A stretch of 64,000 bases of DNA from Parafrankia elaeagni (GCF_000374165.1 NZ_KB893723.1:36848-100847), one strand, 5' to 3'; positions 8,890-17,392 are shown, counted from the first letter of the stretch. The notes: generated by a model from the sequence alone, not told the origin. Translations and numbers: made by a program.

Positions 8890-10113
8890 TTGCTCTTCGT
8901 CGAGCATGGCCTGTCACCGGCCGCTGTCTCGTCGCTGTTCGCGCTGTGGTCGCTCACGGCGTTCCTCACCGAGGTTCCCTCGGGCGTGCTGGCAGACCTG
9001 GTGCCGCGCCGGCTGCTGCTGGTCTTCTCTCCGCTGCTGACAGCCGCCGGGTTCGCCCTCTGGACCCTGGCACCTGGCTTCGGTGCTTTCGCCGCCGGGT
9101 TCGTGCTGTGGGGAATCGGCGGGTCGCTGCGGTCGGGCACCTGGCAGGCCTACATCCACGCCGAGCTCACGGCGCTGGGCCGGGTGGACGCCTACCCCCG
9201 GCTGACAGGCCGCGCTGAGGCCGTCGGCACCATGTCAGCGCTGGTCGCGGCTGTGGCGGCAGGCCCGGTGCTGGCCGTGGGCGGATTCGTCACGGTGGGG
9301 TTGGCGAGCGTCGCCGCACCTCTGATGGCCGCTGCTCTCGCCCTGGCCCTGCCCCACACCCGCACCACCATGACCGCTGCCGGGCCTGGCGGGCCTGCCG
9401 GGCCTGCCGGGCCTGGCGAGGCCTGCGACGCGGCGGACGGTGGCCGGGATGCGTGTTCGAGCGTCGGCGGGGAGCAGGAAACAGGGTCGCCTCGGGTTCT
9501 CCGCCAGGGCTTGGCGGCTCTGCGCCGCTCGGCGGCGACACGGGTTGCCGTCGCGATGGTGGCCGGCCTGGCAGCCATCCTCACGCTCGACGAGTACCTG
9601 CCCCTGCTCGTCGCCGACACGGGACTCCCACCGTCCCTCGTCCCCGCCGGTTACGGGATCATGCTTGCCGGTATCGCCGTCGGCGCCTGGCTGGCCGATC
9701 GCGGAACCCGCCACCCGGGTCGGGTACTGGCCGCCGGGGGATGCGCCCTGGCTGTCGGTGCGCTCAGCGCCACGCCTGTCGGGCTGGTCGGTGTGGCGGT
9801 CGCGTTCGGGGTGCTGCAGTGGGCGGCGGTGCAGGCCGACACCCGGTTGCAACAGGTCGTTCCGGATTCGTCCCGGGCGACGGTCACCTCGCTCGCCGGG
9901 TCCGTGTCCGAGATCGCCTCGGTGGGGGTGTTCGGTTTCTGGGCCGCGGGATCGGTGTGGGCGGGCCCGACGATGCTGTTCGGCTGCGCCGGTCTGCCGG
10001 TGCTCCTGCTGGCCGGTACGTGGCGTCGTTCCAGCAGCCGGCCGGTTCGCGCCGCCATTCGTTGTTGCACGGTTCGTCTCAAGCGTGGAGCGAATCGATC
10101 CACGAAAAGGTGA
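8890..10113 (+). CDS. MFS transporter (5' end doubtful)
   Basis: 407 residues from the TTG at 8890, with about 11-12 hydrophobic helices split by a low-complexity Gly/Pro/Ala loop (about residues 165-185), the usual two-bundle plan of major facilitator exporters. The TTG is probably not the real start. The same frame is open from 8794 and encodes 32 further residues of typical MFS N-terminus (ARRLYAYAACEDAVLLYPLY), but this extension has no ATG, GTG or TTG, only a CTG at 8836. Another frame just upstream encodes a plausible acidic N-terminus (about 8771-8815), so a 1-base frameshift near 8815 is possible. Substrate unknown. The next gene block, the RiPP candidate, begins 100 bases downstream on the same strand. 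Confidence 0.75.
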   Translation: MLFVEHGLSPAAVSSLFALWSLTAFLTEVPSGVLADLVPRRLLLVFSPLLTAAGFALWTLAPGFGAFAAGFVLWGIGGSLRSGTWQAYIHAELTALGRVDAYPRLTGRAEAVGTMSALVAAVAAGPVLAVGGFVTVGLASVAAPLMAAALALALPHTRTTMTAAGPGGPAGPAGPGEACDAADGGRDACSSVGGEQETGSPRVLRQGLAALRRSAATRVAVAMVAGLAAILTLDEYLPLLVADTGLPPSLVPAGYGIMLAGIAVGAWLADRGTRHPGRVLAAGGCALAVGALSATPVGLVGVAVAFGVLQWAAVQADTRLQQVVPDSSRATVTSLAGSVSEIASVGVFGFWAAGSVWAGPTMLFGCAGLPVLLLAGTWRRSSSRPVRAAIRCCTVRLKRGANRSTKR

Positions 10114-10148
10114 CAGGTCGGCCTCGACATGTTCGGGCCGAAACTCAT

Positions 10149-10166
10149 CTGCGCCCATGGGCGCAG
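10149..10166. promoter_or_regulatory. Perfect 18-bp palindrome upstream of the small-ORF pair
   Basis: CTGCGCCCATGGGCGCAG, located 36 bases after the MFS stop and 47 bases before the 44-codon ORF. It could be an operator or part of a terminator hairpin; there is no T-run after it. The role is not known. Confidence 0.45.
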
Positions 10167-10212
10167 GGTGATGAACCCTTTCTGAACCTGCGCTGAAACG
10201 GGTGGGGAGACC

Positions 10213-10347
10213 ATGGAGGGTGGTGGAAGGAATGCTCCCCGGGCTCTGGCGAACGTGTCCGACCGCGCCGGCCAGGCGAACGGCCGCGACGCGCTCTCGA
10301 CCAAGCGGCCACCGAACAATCGCGAGCCTGGAACGAGGAGGCCATGA
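10213..10347 (+). CDS. 44-residue small ORF translationally coupled to the RiPP precursor candidate
   Basis: ATG at 10213 preceded by GGGGAGA, TGA at 10345-10347. The stop overlaps both ATG codons of the next small ORF (ATGATGA), the arrangement of coupled translation. The peptide is hydrophilic, rich in Arg, Gly, Asn and Pro, has no cysteine and no membrane segment, and I recognise no family. It may be a real small protein of the RiPP locus, or a leader ORF whose job is to set ribosome entry on the precursor. The support is its ribosome site and the overlap, so confidence is moderate. Confidence 0.45.
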   Translation: MEGGGRNAPRALANVSDRAGQANGRDALSTKRPPNNREPGTRRP

Positions 10348-10517
10348 TGAAGCGCAGGTACGAGGCGCCGTCGATCTCGGCGCGAGGATCTTTCCAGGAT
10401 GTCACCGGAACCTTCTTCTGGGGCTGGCACCGGGGCTGGGGCTGGGGCCACGGCTGGGGCAGTCGGGGCGGCTGGGGCTGGAACCGCGGCGGCTGGGGAC
10501 GTGGCTGGGGCTGGTAG
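10344..10517 (+). CDS. Candidate RiPP precursor: lasso-type leader with Trp/Gly-repeat tail
   Basis: 57 residues from the ATG at 10344; a second in-frame ATG at 10347 has AGGAGG 5 bases upstream and is the likelier start. Residues 6-21 fit the leader consensus of lasso precursors recognised by the RRE (YxxPx[LI]xxxGxFxxxT): Y6, P9, I11, G15, F17, T21. From residue 22 the sequence becomes Gly, Trp, Arg and His only, with a few exceptions, and has ten Trp in its last 32 residues, ending GWGW. It has no Asp or Glu at core position 7-9, so a normal lasso macrolactam cannot form. No RRE, protease or cyclase gene is nearby; a P450 follows 246 bases downstream. Product and function are unknown. Confidence 0.7.
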   Translation: MMKRRYEAPSISARGSFQDVTGTFFWGWHRGWGWGHGWGSRGGWGWNRGGWGRGWGW

Positions 10518-10763
10518 GAACCAGCCGAATCGGAGCTCCCCACCTGGAACATCTCCCCGAAGGAAGCGGAGGCCGGGCCCGATCGAGCCGTCCATGGCGG
10601 CGACCAGGTCGGGCGCGGCCTCCGCGCAGTACCCGAACTCCAATCGGACGATGGGAACCGGCCGCCGCCGGGTCGGAGCCGAGCGGTTTCCTCCTGCCCC
10701 GTGCCGTCGGGGCGGGATTCTGGAGCCACCGTGCGGTGCGAACTTCGGTGGAGGAGATGGTCT
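10518..10763 (+). other. Gene-free spacer between RiPP candidate and P450
   Basis: 246 bases with no ORF I can support on the plus strand. On the minus strand about 45 codons (10540-10670) read like protein in one frame but lack a start and a ribosome site. No clear terminator or promoter was seen. Confidence 0.4.
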
Positions 10764-12041
10764 GTGGCCACGGTGAGCGGCGCGGAGACGTCCACGGTCG
10801 GGGAGACATCCACGGTCGGCCTCGGCGGGCTGGTGGGCGCGATGACGGCGACCCGCCTTGCGGACCCCTATCCGCGCTACCGGGAGTTCCGGGAGGCTGC
10901 CGCCTTCGTGCCCGACGAGATGGCCGGCCGCACGATCACGCTGGTGACCCGTCTTGCCGAGGCGTCGGCGGTGCTCGCCCATCCGGCGTCCGGGCACGGG
11001 TACGGCGCCGGCATCAGCTACCGCGGGATCGCCGAGGACGGGCTGGGCTCGCTGCTGCGCGCCGACCCGCCCGACCACACCCGCCTGCGGCGCCTGGTCG
11101 GGCGGGCATTCACCCCGGCCGTCATCGAAGCCCTCGTCCCGGAGATCACCTCCGTGGCGCACACCCTGCTCGACCAGGCGATCGACCAGGGCCGGATCGA
11201 CGCCGTCGCCTCCTACGCGCGCCCGCTGCCACTGCGGGTGATGTGCCGGCTGCTCGGCGTCCCGACCGCGGACGAGGAGCTGTTCGGGGGATGGGCGGAC
11301 GCCCTCAGCCGCGGCCTCGACCCGGCCTACCTGCTCACCGCCGCGGACAAGGCCGCCTGCAACACGGCGACGGCCGCGTTCGACGCCTACTTCCGCGACC
11401 TGATCGCCCGGCGCCGCCGAGAACCACGCGCGGACCTGCTCAGCCGCCTCGTGGAGATCCACGACGACGGCGACATGCTCACCGAGCGGGAACTGCTCGA
11501 ACTGTGCACCCTGCTTCTCGTCGCCGGCCACGAGACGACCGTGAACCTCATCAGCGGCGGCATCCTCGCGCTGCTGCGCAACCCCGAGCAGCTGGCGGCC
11601 GTGCGGGCCGATCCGTGGCTGGTCGGCTCCGCCGTCGAGGAGACCCTGCGCCACGACCCGCCGGTACAGTTCATCGCCCGCACCATCCTGCAGGACGCCG
11701 ACATAGCCGGGTACCGGTTCACCCGCGGCGACGGCGCCGTCATCATGATCGGCGCCGCCAACCGCGACCCGGCCGCGTTCGCCGAACCGGACCGCTTCCG
11801 CGCCGCCCGCCACACGAGCTCCGCCGGGACGCGGCGCCACCTCGGGTTCGGCGTCGGCATCCACTACTGCCTCGGCGCGCCGCTGGCCCGGCTGGAGGCG
11901 GACATCGCCTTCCGGGCCCTACTGAACCGGGCGCGCTCCATCACCCTGGCCGACGAATCGCCGGCCGGCGGCGCTCTCATCTACCGCCCGCACATCATCC
12001 TGCGGGGCCTGGCAAACCTCCCGCTCCACCTGTCAGCCTGA
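10764..12041 (+). CDS. Cytochrome P450
   Basis: 425 residues from the GTG at 10764, which has GGAGGAGA 6-7 bases upstream; the next GTG (10773) is also possible. All class signatures are intact: the I-helix AGHETT, the K-helix ExxR (EETLR), and the heme-binding loop FGVGIHYCLGAPLARLE with the ligand cysteine near residue 369. Size and lack of a membrane anchor fit a soluble bacterial class I P450 needing ferredoxin and ferredoxin reductase, which are not encoded nearby. It is the only enzyme gene beside the Trp-rich precursor. P450s cross-link Trp/Tyr side chains in several known RiPP families, so a link is plausible but unproven; it could equally act on another substrate. Confidence 0.93.
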   Translation: MATVSGAETSTVGETSTVGLGGLVGAMTATRLADPYPRYREFREAAAFVPDEMAGRTITLVTRLAEASAVLAHPASGHGYGAGISYRGIAEDGLGSLLRADPPDHTRLRRLVGRAFTPAVIEALVPEITSVAHTLLDQAIDQGRIDAVASYARPLPLRVMCRLLGVPTADEELFGGWADALSRGLDPAYLLTAADKAACNTATAAFDAYFRDLIARRRREPRADLLSRLVEIHDDGDMLTERELLELCTLLLVAGHETTVNLISGGILALLRNPEQLAAVRADPWLVGSAVEETLRHDPPVQFIARTILQDADIAGYRFTRGDGAVIMIGAANRDPAAFAEPDRFRAARHTSSAGTRRHLGFGVGIHYCLGAPLARLEADIAFRALLNRARSITLADESPAGGALIYRPHIILRGLANLPLHLSA

Positions 12042-12042
12042 A

Positions 12043-12077
12043 TGGCTTCGTCAGACGTCGATCAGACGGCGAAGCCA
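12043..12077. terminator. Hairpin after the P450 gene
   Basis: Eight-base inverted repeat TGGCTTCG/CGAAGCCA separated by 19 bases, starting directly after the P450 stop. The extra GTC/GAC pairing lengthens the stem with one bulge. It may terminate both the P450 and the convergent gene ending at 12160. Confidence 0.45.
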
Positions 12078-12159
12078 GTGCCGGATGCCCTCGACATGCC
12101 CTCGACGTCAACGGTCGTCCGGCCGACCCGGGCCTGTCCGCCACCCGGCTGCCACCGGC

Positions 12160-12837
12160 TCAGCTGTCGCAGCCGGTGCCGTCGCCGTCCCGGTCCAGGT
12201 CGAACGGGTCCGGAGACGTGACGCGCAGCGGCCCGCGGACATAGTTCGGTCCGTTTCCCTCACCGCCCTCGCAGTCGTAGTCGTAGTCGCCGGTGCGCAG
12301 GCAGGCGTCCGGATACGACGAGTCGCAACCGGCGCGCGAATCCGCCGTGGTTGGCGGCGCGGGCGGTGGCACCGGAGGTTCGGGGACGCGCGGTGGATCG
12401 ACTGCCGCAGGCGGCGCTGGGTCTGCCGGAGGAATCGGCGCCACGGAGGCCACTGGCGGAACCCCGATCGACGCTACCGGGCGGGCCGGTGCCGGTACTG
12501 GTGCCACCGGCGGCTGGATCGTCGGTGGTTGCTCCACAGCGGAGGATCGTATGAAGGAGCCCGGGGTGTCAGGGGCAGCCGACGTGGTCTGGCTGACCGG
12601 AGCGTCGGGATCCGTCTGCGGGATGGACGCGACGCACACACCGAAGACGATCACGGCGGTCACCGTCACGCCCGTGGCGGCACGGCGACTGCGGATCCGT
12701 GCCCGCAGGAGACGACCCCGGGCCAGTGCGACCAGACCGACGACAAGGACAGTCAGCAACCCGAGCCCCAGGAAGGCAAGAAAGGCGGTCACAGCCCCGT
12801 GCCACCCTCGCCAAAAGGTGGTCGGGGCCTGGCGCAA
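12160..12837 (-). CDS. Membrane-anchored protein with C-terminal excalibur-like calcium-binding motif
   Basis: 225 residues. Two hydrophobic segments lie near the N-terminus (about 14-36 and 55-73), then a long Pro/Ala/Val-rich spacer, then a small C-terminal domain with paired cysteines (CDSSYPDAC, YDYDCEGG) ending in DRDGDGTGCDS, the DxDxDGxxC pattern of excalibur calcium-binding domains. The layout suggests an envelope protein whose C-terminal domain is outside the membrane. Its specific role is unknown. Nothing next to it clearly forms an operon; the minus-strand gene upstream ends 336 bases away. Confidence 0.7.
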   Translation of the reverse strand: MRQAPTTFWRGWHGAVTAFLAFLGLGLLTVLVVGLVALARGRLLRARIRSRRAATGVTVTAVIVFGVCVASIPQTDPDAPVSQTTSAAPDTPGSFIRSSAVEQPPTIQPPVAPVPAPARPVASIGVPPVASVAPIPPADPAPPAAVDPPRVPEPPVPPPAPPTTADSRAGCDSSYPDACLRTGDYDYDCEGGEGNGPNYVRGPLRVTSPDPFDLDRDGDGTGCDS

Positions 12838-13020
12838 AAGCGCCGATCATCCAAGGCCGTCAAGACCCGAGCCCCCAGGAAAATCGTTGTCGGCCTATGG
12901 CGGCGACAACATACCCTTGTCCCACGACGGCGGGTGCGGCGACATACCGGTCGGTGAAATTCGGCCCGAAGGTACTCGTACCCATTTCGTGCGACCGGAT
13001 CTCGAGTCCGTCATGTACTC

Positions 13021-13153
13021 AAAGTGACCGATGGGCCGGCAGCTCGCGATATCGGCCTGGCCTTCCGGTTCACGGCTCGGTTGCCGGGAGAGACCAGCTC
13101 GACCACGAGCTGCACGGCCGTTGTGCCGATGTTGACGCCGTCCTCGACGTATC
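13021..13153 (-). pseudogene. Uma2 family remnant
   Basis: Read on the minus strand, about 43 codons encode the Uma2 core (VQLVVELVSPGNRAVNRK), matching the same stretch of the intact gene at 7128-7760. A TGA lies in frame directly upstream and there is no start, and the rest of the domain is absent. It fills part of the 336-base gap between 12838 and 13173; I see nothing else there. Confidence 0.6.
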
Positions 13154-13173
13154 AGGTGCCCGCTCGCGGGCCT

Positions 13174-14844
13174 TCAGCTGACGTGGCCGCCGCGGACCCG
13201 GCCGCCGCTGTCCCGCCAGATGTACGCCTCGTCGATCAGAACGCCCGCGAACCTCGGAGTCGTGCTGGGTACGTCGACCGGGTGGCCGTCCGCGCACGGA
13301 TACCAGAGATCGTCGTAGTACCGGAGATCCTCCTGCCCGGCGATGCGGAAGCTCGGTTCCACGGAAGTCTTGGAGGAACACCATCCGGAGGCGGGCGGAG
13401 GGTCGTTCAGCGGACCGACTTCGAGATCGAGCAGCACGGTCCGGTCAGGCGTGCGGATGGCGTAGCGGGCGTCGTCGACCCGGAGCACATCTGGTCCGCG
13501 CCGAGGCTGGTCGCTCTCCTCGGCCTCGTCGTCCTCGCTGTTGAAGACGAGCCCTGGAACGACCCCGGCGGGCCACTGCCAGGTTGTCTGCCCGGTTTCG
13601 GGGTCGTAGCCCTCGACGGTGACCTGTACTCCCTCGGTGGCGGCGGACGCCCCCGAGTGGTAAAGGACGGTCCCGGTGTAGCTGCATCGAACGTACTCGT
13701 CGATGCCGGAGCCGATGCTGCCGCAGAGCGTCGAGGCGGTGGGATGCACCCACAGCGTTTCTCCGGTTCGCGCGTCGATGGCGGCGGTGGCCCAGAGCTT
13801 GGACGCGTCGCGGTTCCACGGGCTACGAGCCTCGTCCGTGGCAAGCTGCCCGGGTGATGGAACATGGCTCAGCGAAACGATGTACAGCCCGTTCCTCAGG
13901 GTGACATTCCACCCGAAGCTGGGGCTCACTTCCAGACCCTCGAAAAGGTTGGAAAACGACTTTCTCCAGCTCTCGGCACCGTCACTGGTGTACGCGATCA
14001 GTTCGTGCCCGTTCTCGTACAGGTAGCGTCCGATGGAACGAGAGTACTCCGTGCTCGGTGTCGTTTCTGTCTCGTCTTTCGGAACATGATTTGGTTTCGA
14101 AATGGTCGCTGTCACGCTCCGGTACGGCAGCCGCCGGCGATCACCGCCGACATCGGATGCGCGCGCGGTCCGTATGCCGAGGGAACTGGGTGCCCCGGAC
14201 CACCCGTCCAGGGCGACGGGAGCCGAGTCGGTGCTGGCCGGCAGGCAGACGTCATTGTCTCCGCAGATCGTCGGCGCGGACGACAGCTGGAGACGGCCGT
14301 CGCCGTAGGTCCACAGCCGCTTCCCGGACTTCGTCTCCGCGCCGACGATCGATACGTATCCCATTGTTATGTCGCCGGCCGACATCGACTCGCCGGGCTC
14401 CATCCAGACGACGACTTCTCCGTTATGGAGCAGCCTGGTGGAAAACCCCACTCCGGGCGCCACGTTGGAGGGGCTCGCGGGCGCCGTCCATCGCGTCCTG
14501 CCGGACGTCGGATCGAGGCTCAACATCTGAAAATTGCCTGATTCGGTCAGAGCATGGAAGACGACCGACTCGTCGGCGGCGCGTGGCCGTTCCATGGCGC
14601 GGATGCCGTTTTCCCACAGAGGTTCGATGCTGACGGCGCCAGTAGTGAGGCGGTTGTCGGAGTCGTTGGCCGAACCGTTGTCGGAGATGTTTTCGGAACT
14701 GCTGCCGAGGCCGTTCGAACAGGCGCCTGCGGCGAGGCCGGTGAGCCCGGCAACGACGGCGATGATCCTCCATCGACGAGGATGCGCACCGGAGGAGCCG
14801 GATGTCCCGGCTCCCGAGCCCGCCTGTCGCTCCAGCTGCGCCAC
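13174..14844 (-). CDS. PQQ-like beta-propeller lipoprotein
   Basis: 556 residues, GTG start at 14844 with GGAGAA 5 bases upstream. A basic N-terminus is followed by a hydrophobic stretch and a lipobox (GLAAGAC), making Cys42 the lipidation site. The body contains repeated blade-like units with the WxxP/GxTxW pattern of PQQ-type propellers (SGRTRWTAP, SGKRLWTYG, TGETLWVHP, TGQTTWQWP). Such surface-anchored propellers usually serve as binding scaffolds rather than as PQQ enzymes. It contains scattered cysteines that may pair outside the membrane. It appears to be transcribed alone. Confidence 0.78.
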   Translation of the reverse strand: MAQLERQAGSGAGTSGSSGAHPRRWRIIAVVAGLTGLAAGACSNGLGSSSENISDNGSANDSDNRLTTGAVSIEPLWENGIRAMERPRAADESVVFHALTESGNFQMLSLDPTSGRTRWTAPASPSNVAPGVGFSTRLLHNGEVVVWMEPGESMSAGDITMGYVSIVGAETKSGKRLWTYGDGRLQLSSAPTICGDNDVCLPASTDSAPVALDGWSGAPSSLGIRTARASDVGGDRRRLPYRSVTATISKPNHVPKDETETTPSTEYSRSIGRYLYENGHELIAYTSDGAESWRKSFSNLFEGLEVSPSFGWNVTLRNGLYIVSLSHVPSPGQLATDEARSPWNRDASKLWATAAIDARTGETLWVHPTASTLCGSIGSGIDEYVRCSYTGTVLYHSGASAATEGVQVTVEGYDPETGQTTWQWPAGVVPGLVFNSEDDEAEESDQPRRGPDVLRVDDARYAIRTPDRTVLLDLEVGPLNDPPPASGWCSSKTSVEPSFRIAGQEDLRYYDDLWYPCADGHPVDVPSTTPRFAGVLIDEAYIWRDSGGRVRGGHVS

Positions 14845-15605
14845 GCCTTCTCCTTAAAGTTCGGTGACTGAACCGTCCTGTGTGGACGGTATGGCTGTAA
14901 TACCAGAAGAAGAAGGAGGAGTGCGTGATGGAAGCTGGTTCAGCGGTTTGCGCAGGTGTGGGTGTGGGTGTGGGTGCGGAGTGCTGGTCGTTGTCCGGTG
15001 TGGGTCGCCGGCCGGGCCATCCCCTTCACAACACCAGTCTGGGATCATGTCCCGGGGCGTCGGTGTCCTGTGGAGCGGGGCCTCGTCCTCCGCGTCCGCC
15101 ACCGGAGACGGAGGGTGCCGGCGCAGGCGACGTGGCCCGCAGCTACGTCGAAAGAATCCGCCGCGGTCACGCCAGGCACTGCCACAGAATCGTCGCTGGT
15201 TTCTCGGAGGCCGTTCGAGGAACGTGGGTTGAGTGTGCGCGTCGCTATTTCTCGGCTGGCAGTGGCAGGCGCGCCTGTGCCGTGGTCGGATCAGACACTC
15301 GGCCAAGTTATGTCGGCCTCGTCACCCTGCCCAGGGAAGGGTGGCCGCGGACCGTCTCGGCGAGAAAGAGAAAGGCTACCAGGCTGAACACAGGTGACAG
15401 TCCAAGGGTGTCGATCGCCATGCGATTATGGCGGTCCGACGTTGCCCGCGTCCGGGGGTGACGGATTCCGGGGCGGAAGCACCCGACCCGGCTCGCCTCG
15501 CTTGCCCGAGCGGCGGGGCGGGCCTTCGGCTGGTGGCTGGTCGGTTGTCGTCTTGCTGTAATCATCGGAGTGGTACTGACGGGAATCGGCCACGACGGGG
15601 TCCCG
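14845..15605. other. 761-base stretch without a supported gene
   Basis: Several ORFs of 80-180 codons exist on both strands, but none has a ribosome site plus recognisable protein character. A short GTGTGG repeat run sits near 14956-14985. A 36-codon hydrophobic minus-strand reading from an ATG near 15422 down to 15308 is the only segment that looks faintly protein-like. Composition is slightly less GC-rich than the neighbours. Confidence 0.4.
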
Positions 15606-16244
15606 CTATGGCTGGAGGGCAGCTTCGTCCGGGGCGTCGGGGAGGCCGAGGGCGGTCAGGAATGTGAAGAGCGCCTCCTCGGCGAAGTCGGCGGCGGTGT
15701 CCAGGGTGGCGGCCACGGCCGCGGGGTCGGGCATGAGGCCGGCTTCGGTCGCCCACGCGATGGCGGAGGGGGCGGATCGGGCCCCGGGCGGACCGGCGGT
15801 CGCGTAGAGGTGGTCGAGGGCGAGCCGCTCGCGTCGTCTGTAGTCGGCCGTGCTCTCGGTGTGCCGGAGGCCGTTCTCGTCCCAGTGCTGGCGCGGCCCG
15901 TCCTCGGGCAGGAGACGCCAGGTGATGTTCTCGGCCATGATCCAGCCACCCCAGCGGCCGGTGCGCGGGCTGTGGCCGAGGAGCTGCGCGCCCTCGCTGT
16001 GCTTGATGACGGCGGCCAGAACAGGGTGCCCGGACTGCCTGGTCAGGCCTTGGAGCAGGCCGTCCCAGGCGCGGGGAAGATCTGGCGAGTTCCAGCCGTC
16101 GGGGCCGTGCTCGATCTGGACGACCTGCCAGCCGCCCTTTCCATGCCAGTGCCAGCTCGCCTTCGCCGCTGACGGTCGCAGCGCGGGGAGCTCGGTCAGC
16201 GGCCGGCTCGCACGCCCCACGACGTAGGTGCCCCAGAAACCCAC
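15606..16244 (-). CDS. Conserved hypothetical protein
   Basis: 212 residues, GTG start at 16244 with GGAGGG 4 bases upstream. No signal peptide or membrane helix. It is rich in Trp and His in its first half (WHWHGKGGW) and has a helical acidic C-terminus (about 175-205). I do not recognise a named domain. It stands alone on the minus strand, 134 bases beyond the end of the NAD-kinase-like gene, so no functional inference can be drawn from context. Codon use matches its neighbours and the start context is good, so I take it as a real gene. Confidence 0.65.
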   Translation of the reverse strand: MGFWGTYVVGRASRPLTELPALRPSAAKASWHWHGKGGWQVVQIEHGPDGWNSPDLPRAWDGLLQGLTRQSGHPVLAAVIKHSEGAQLLGHSPRTGRWGGWIMAENITWRLLPEDGPRQHWDENGLRHTESTADYRRRERLALDHLYATAGPPGARSAPSAIAWATEAGLMPDPAAVAATLDTAADFAEEALFTFLTALGLPDAPDEAALQP

Positions 16245-16378
16245 ATTCCCTCCAGGTCGGCGCCGGTGCCGCAGACCGGCCTACCGCCACTGATCGTAGG
16301 CAGCGGAGATCATGAAACGGCCTCGGAACGTGTGGTCTCTTGCTGGGCGTCAAATAGATGTCGCGGGTCGCCCAGGAG

Positions 16379-17392
16379 TCAGCGGAGGTGCAACCGGCGT
16401 TCGGCGACGCCGACGGTCAGACGCTGTCCCCAGGCGAGCGTGATCGTGTCGGATTCGATGCCGTCGCCGAAGACGACCAGTCGTTCGGACTCCACCTGGA
16501 TCTCGATGCGGGCCGGCGCGGGCAGCAGGCCCTCGACCAGGTTCGTGCCGGTGCTCGGTGACGGCCAGGCCTCCCGGACGAACCAGAGCAGCCCGGCGGT
16601 GTCGGGGGAGGGCAGCGGAAGACGGCTGCTCCGCTGCTGCCACACCGAGCGGCACCAGCCACTGCAGCCGGTTCCCGTCCCGACGAGCACGCCCGACGAC
16701 GCCTGCCGCTCCGAGCGGACGGCGCCGGTGTGGTCCGGGGCGGCGAGCTGGTAGCGGGCGGTCTGGTGGGAGGGATGGCCGACGTAGATCTCGTTGAGTG
16801 CCAGCAGCCGCTGACCGTCGTCGGACACCGCCTCGACCATGGTGGCCGTCATGGCCCTCATGGCCCTCATGGCCGTCGAGTGGACGGCCGGGCCGCCGTG
16901 GTCGAGGCGGTGTCCGACGCCCGGATTGCCCGGATTGCCCGGATTGCCCGGACTGCCCGGACCGCGGGCTGCCGCGCTCGCCGTCGTCCGCAGCAGCCCG
17001 GCGAGTTCGCCGACCGCGTGGCGGACCAGGATGCCCGGGTTGCGGCCGGGCTCCGGGTCGACGCCGATGACGGGCTGGCCGTCGAGGTACTTGGCCACGT
17101 TGGCGACCAGCCCGTCCTGGCCGACGCAGACGATCAGGTCGTCGGGCGAGAACAGGAAGCGGTCGAGGTCGGAGCGCTCCACCTCGCCTCGTCGCCAGTC
17201 GGCGGGCACGGCGGCGAGCGCGGCCCGGCGAACCGCGGTCACGGCCGCGTCGCGGTCCCGTACCTCGGCGAGGTCCCGGCCGCGGCTGGCCAGGAAGAAG
17301 GCGGCCTGGCCGGCGGTGCCGTGCCGTTCGAGCAGCTCGGCGTACTCGGTGCGGCGGTGCACCAGGACGACCCGCGGGGCGAGGGTGGCCAT
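16379..17392 (-). CDS. NAD kinase-like protein with altered GGDG motif
   Basis: 337 residues, ATG at 17392 overlapping the stop of the upstream SPFH gene (ATGA). The N-terminal Rossmann-like half has [19 protein letters not shown], the position of the NAD-kinase GGDGT motif but reading GQDGL, followed by [15 protein letters not shown]. The C-terminal half keeps the [18 protein letters not shown] pattern of the family. A short GNP repeat run lies between (about residues 145-160). NAD kinases phosphorylate NAD to NADP; with the altered loop, activity is uncertain and it may bind NAD(P) without making it. Its partners SPFH and the divergent Nudix regulator support a nucleotide-linked role. Confidence 0.72.
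   Translation of the reverse strand: MATLAPRVVLVHRRTEYAELLERHGTAGQAAFFLASRGRDLAEVRDRDAAVTAVRRAALAAVPADWRRGEVERSDLDRFLFSPDDLIVCVGQDGLVANVAKYLDGQPVIGVDPEPGRNPGILVRHAVGELAGLLRTTASAAARGPGSPGNPGNPGNPGVGHRLDHGGPAVHSTAMRAMRAMTATMVEAVSDDGQRLLALNEIYVGHPSHQTARYQLAAPDHTGAVRSERQASSGVLVGTGTGCSGWCRSVWQQRSSRLPLPSPDTAGLLWFVREAWPSPSTGTNLVEGLLPAPARIEIQVESERLVVFGDGIESDTITLAWGQRLTVGVAERRLHLR

Noticed and set aside
10344-10517. Classical lasso peptide
   Set aside because: The leader fits, but the core has no Asp/Glu acceptor at position 7-9 and no B/C lasso enzymes are encoded nearby.
9651-11864. Minus-strand open frame of about 737 codons over the MFS, RiPP candidate and P450 genes
   Set aside because: Antisense of recognised genes; no ribosome site and no family features.
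14854-15565. Several 80-180 codon ORFs on both strands
   Set aside because: No ribosome sites, no recognisable protein composition, mutually overlapping in different frames.
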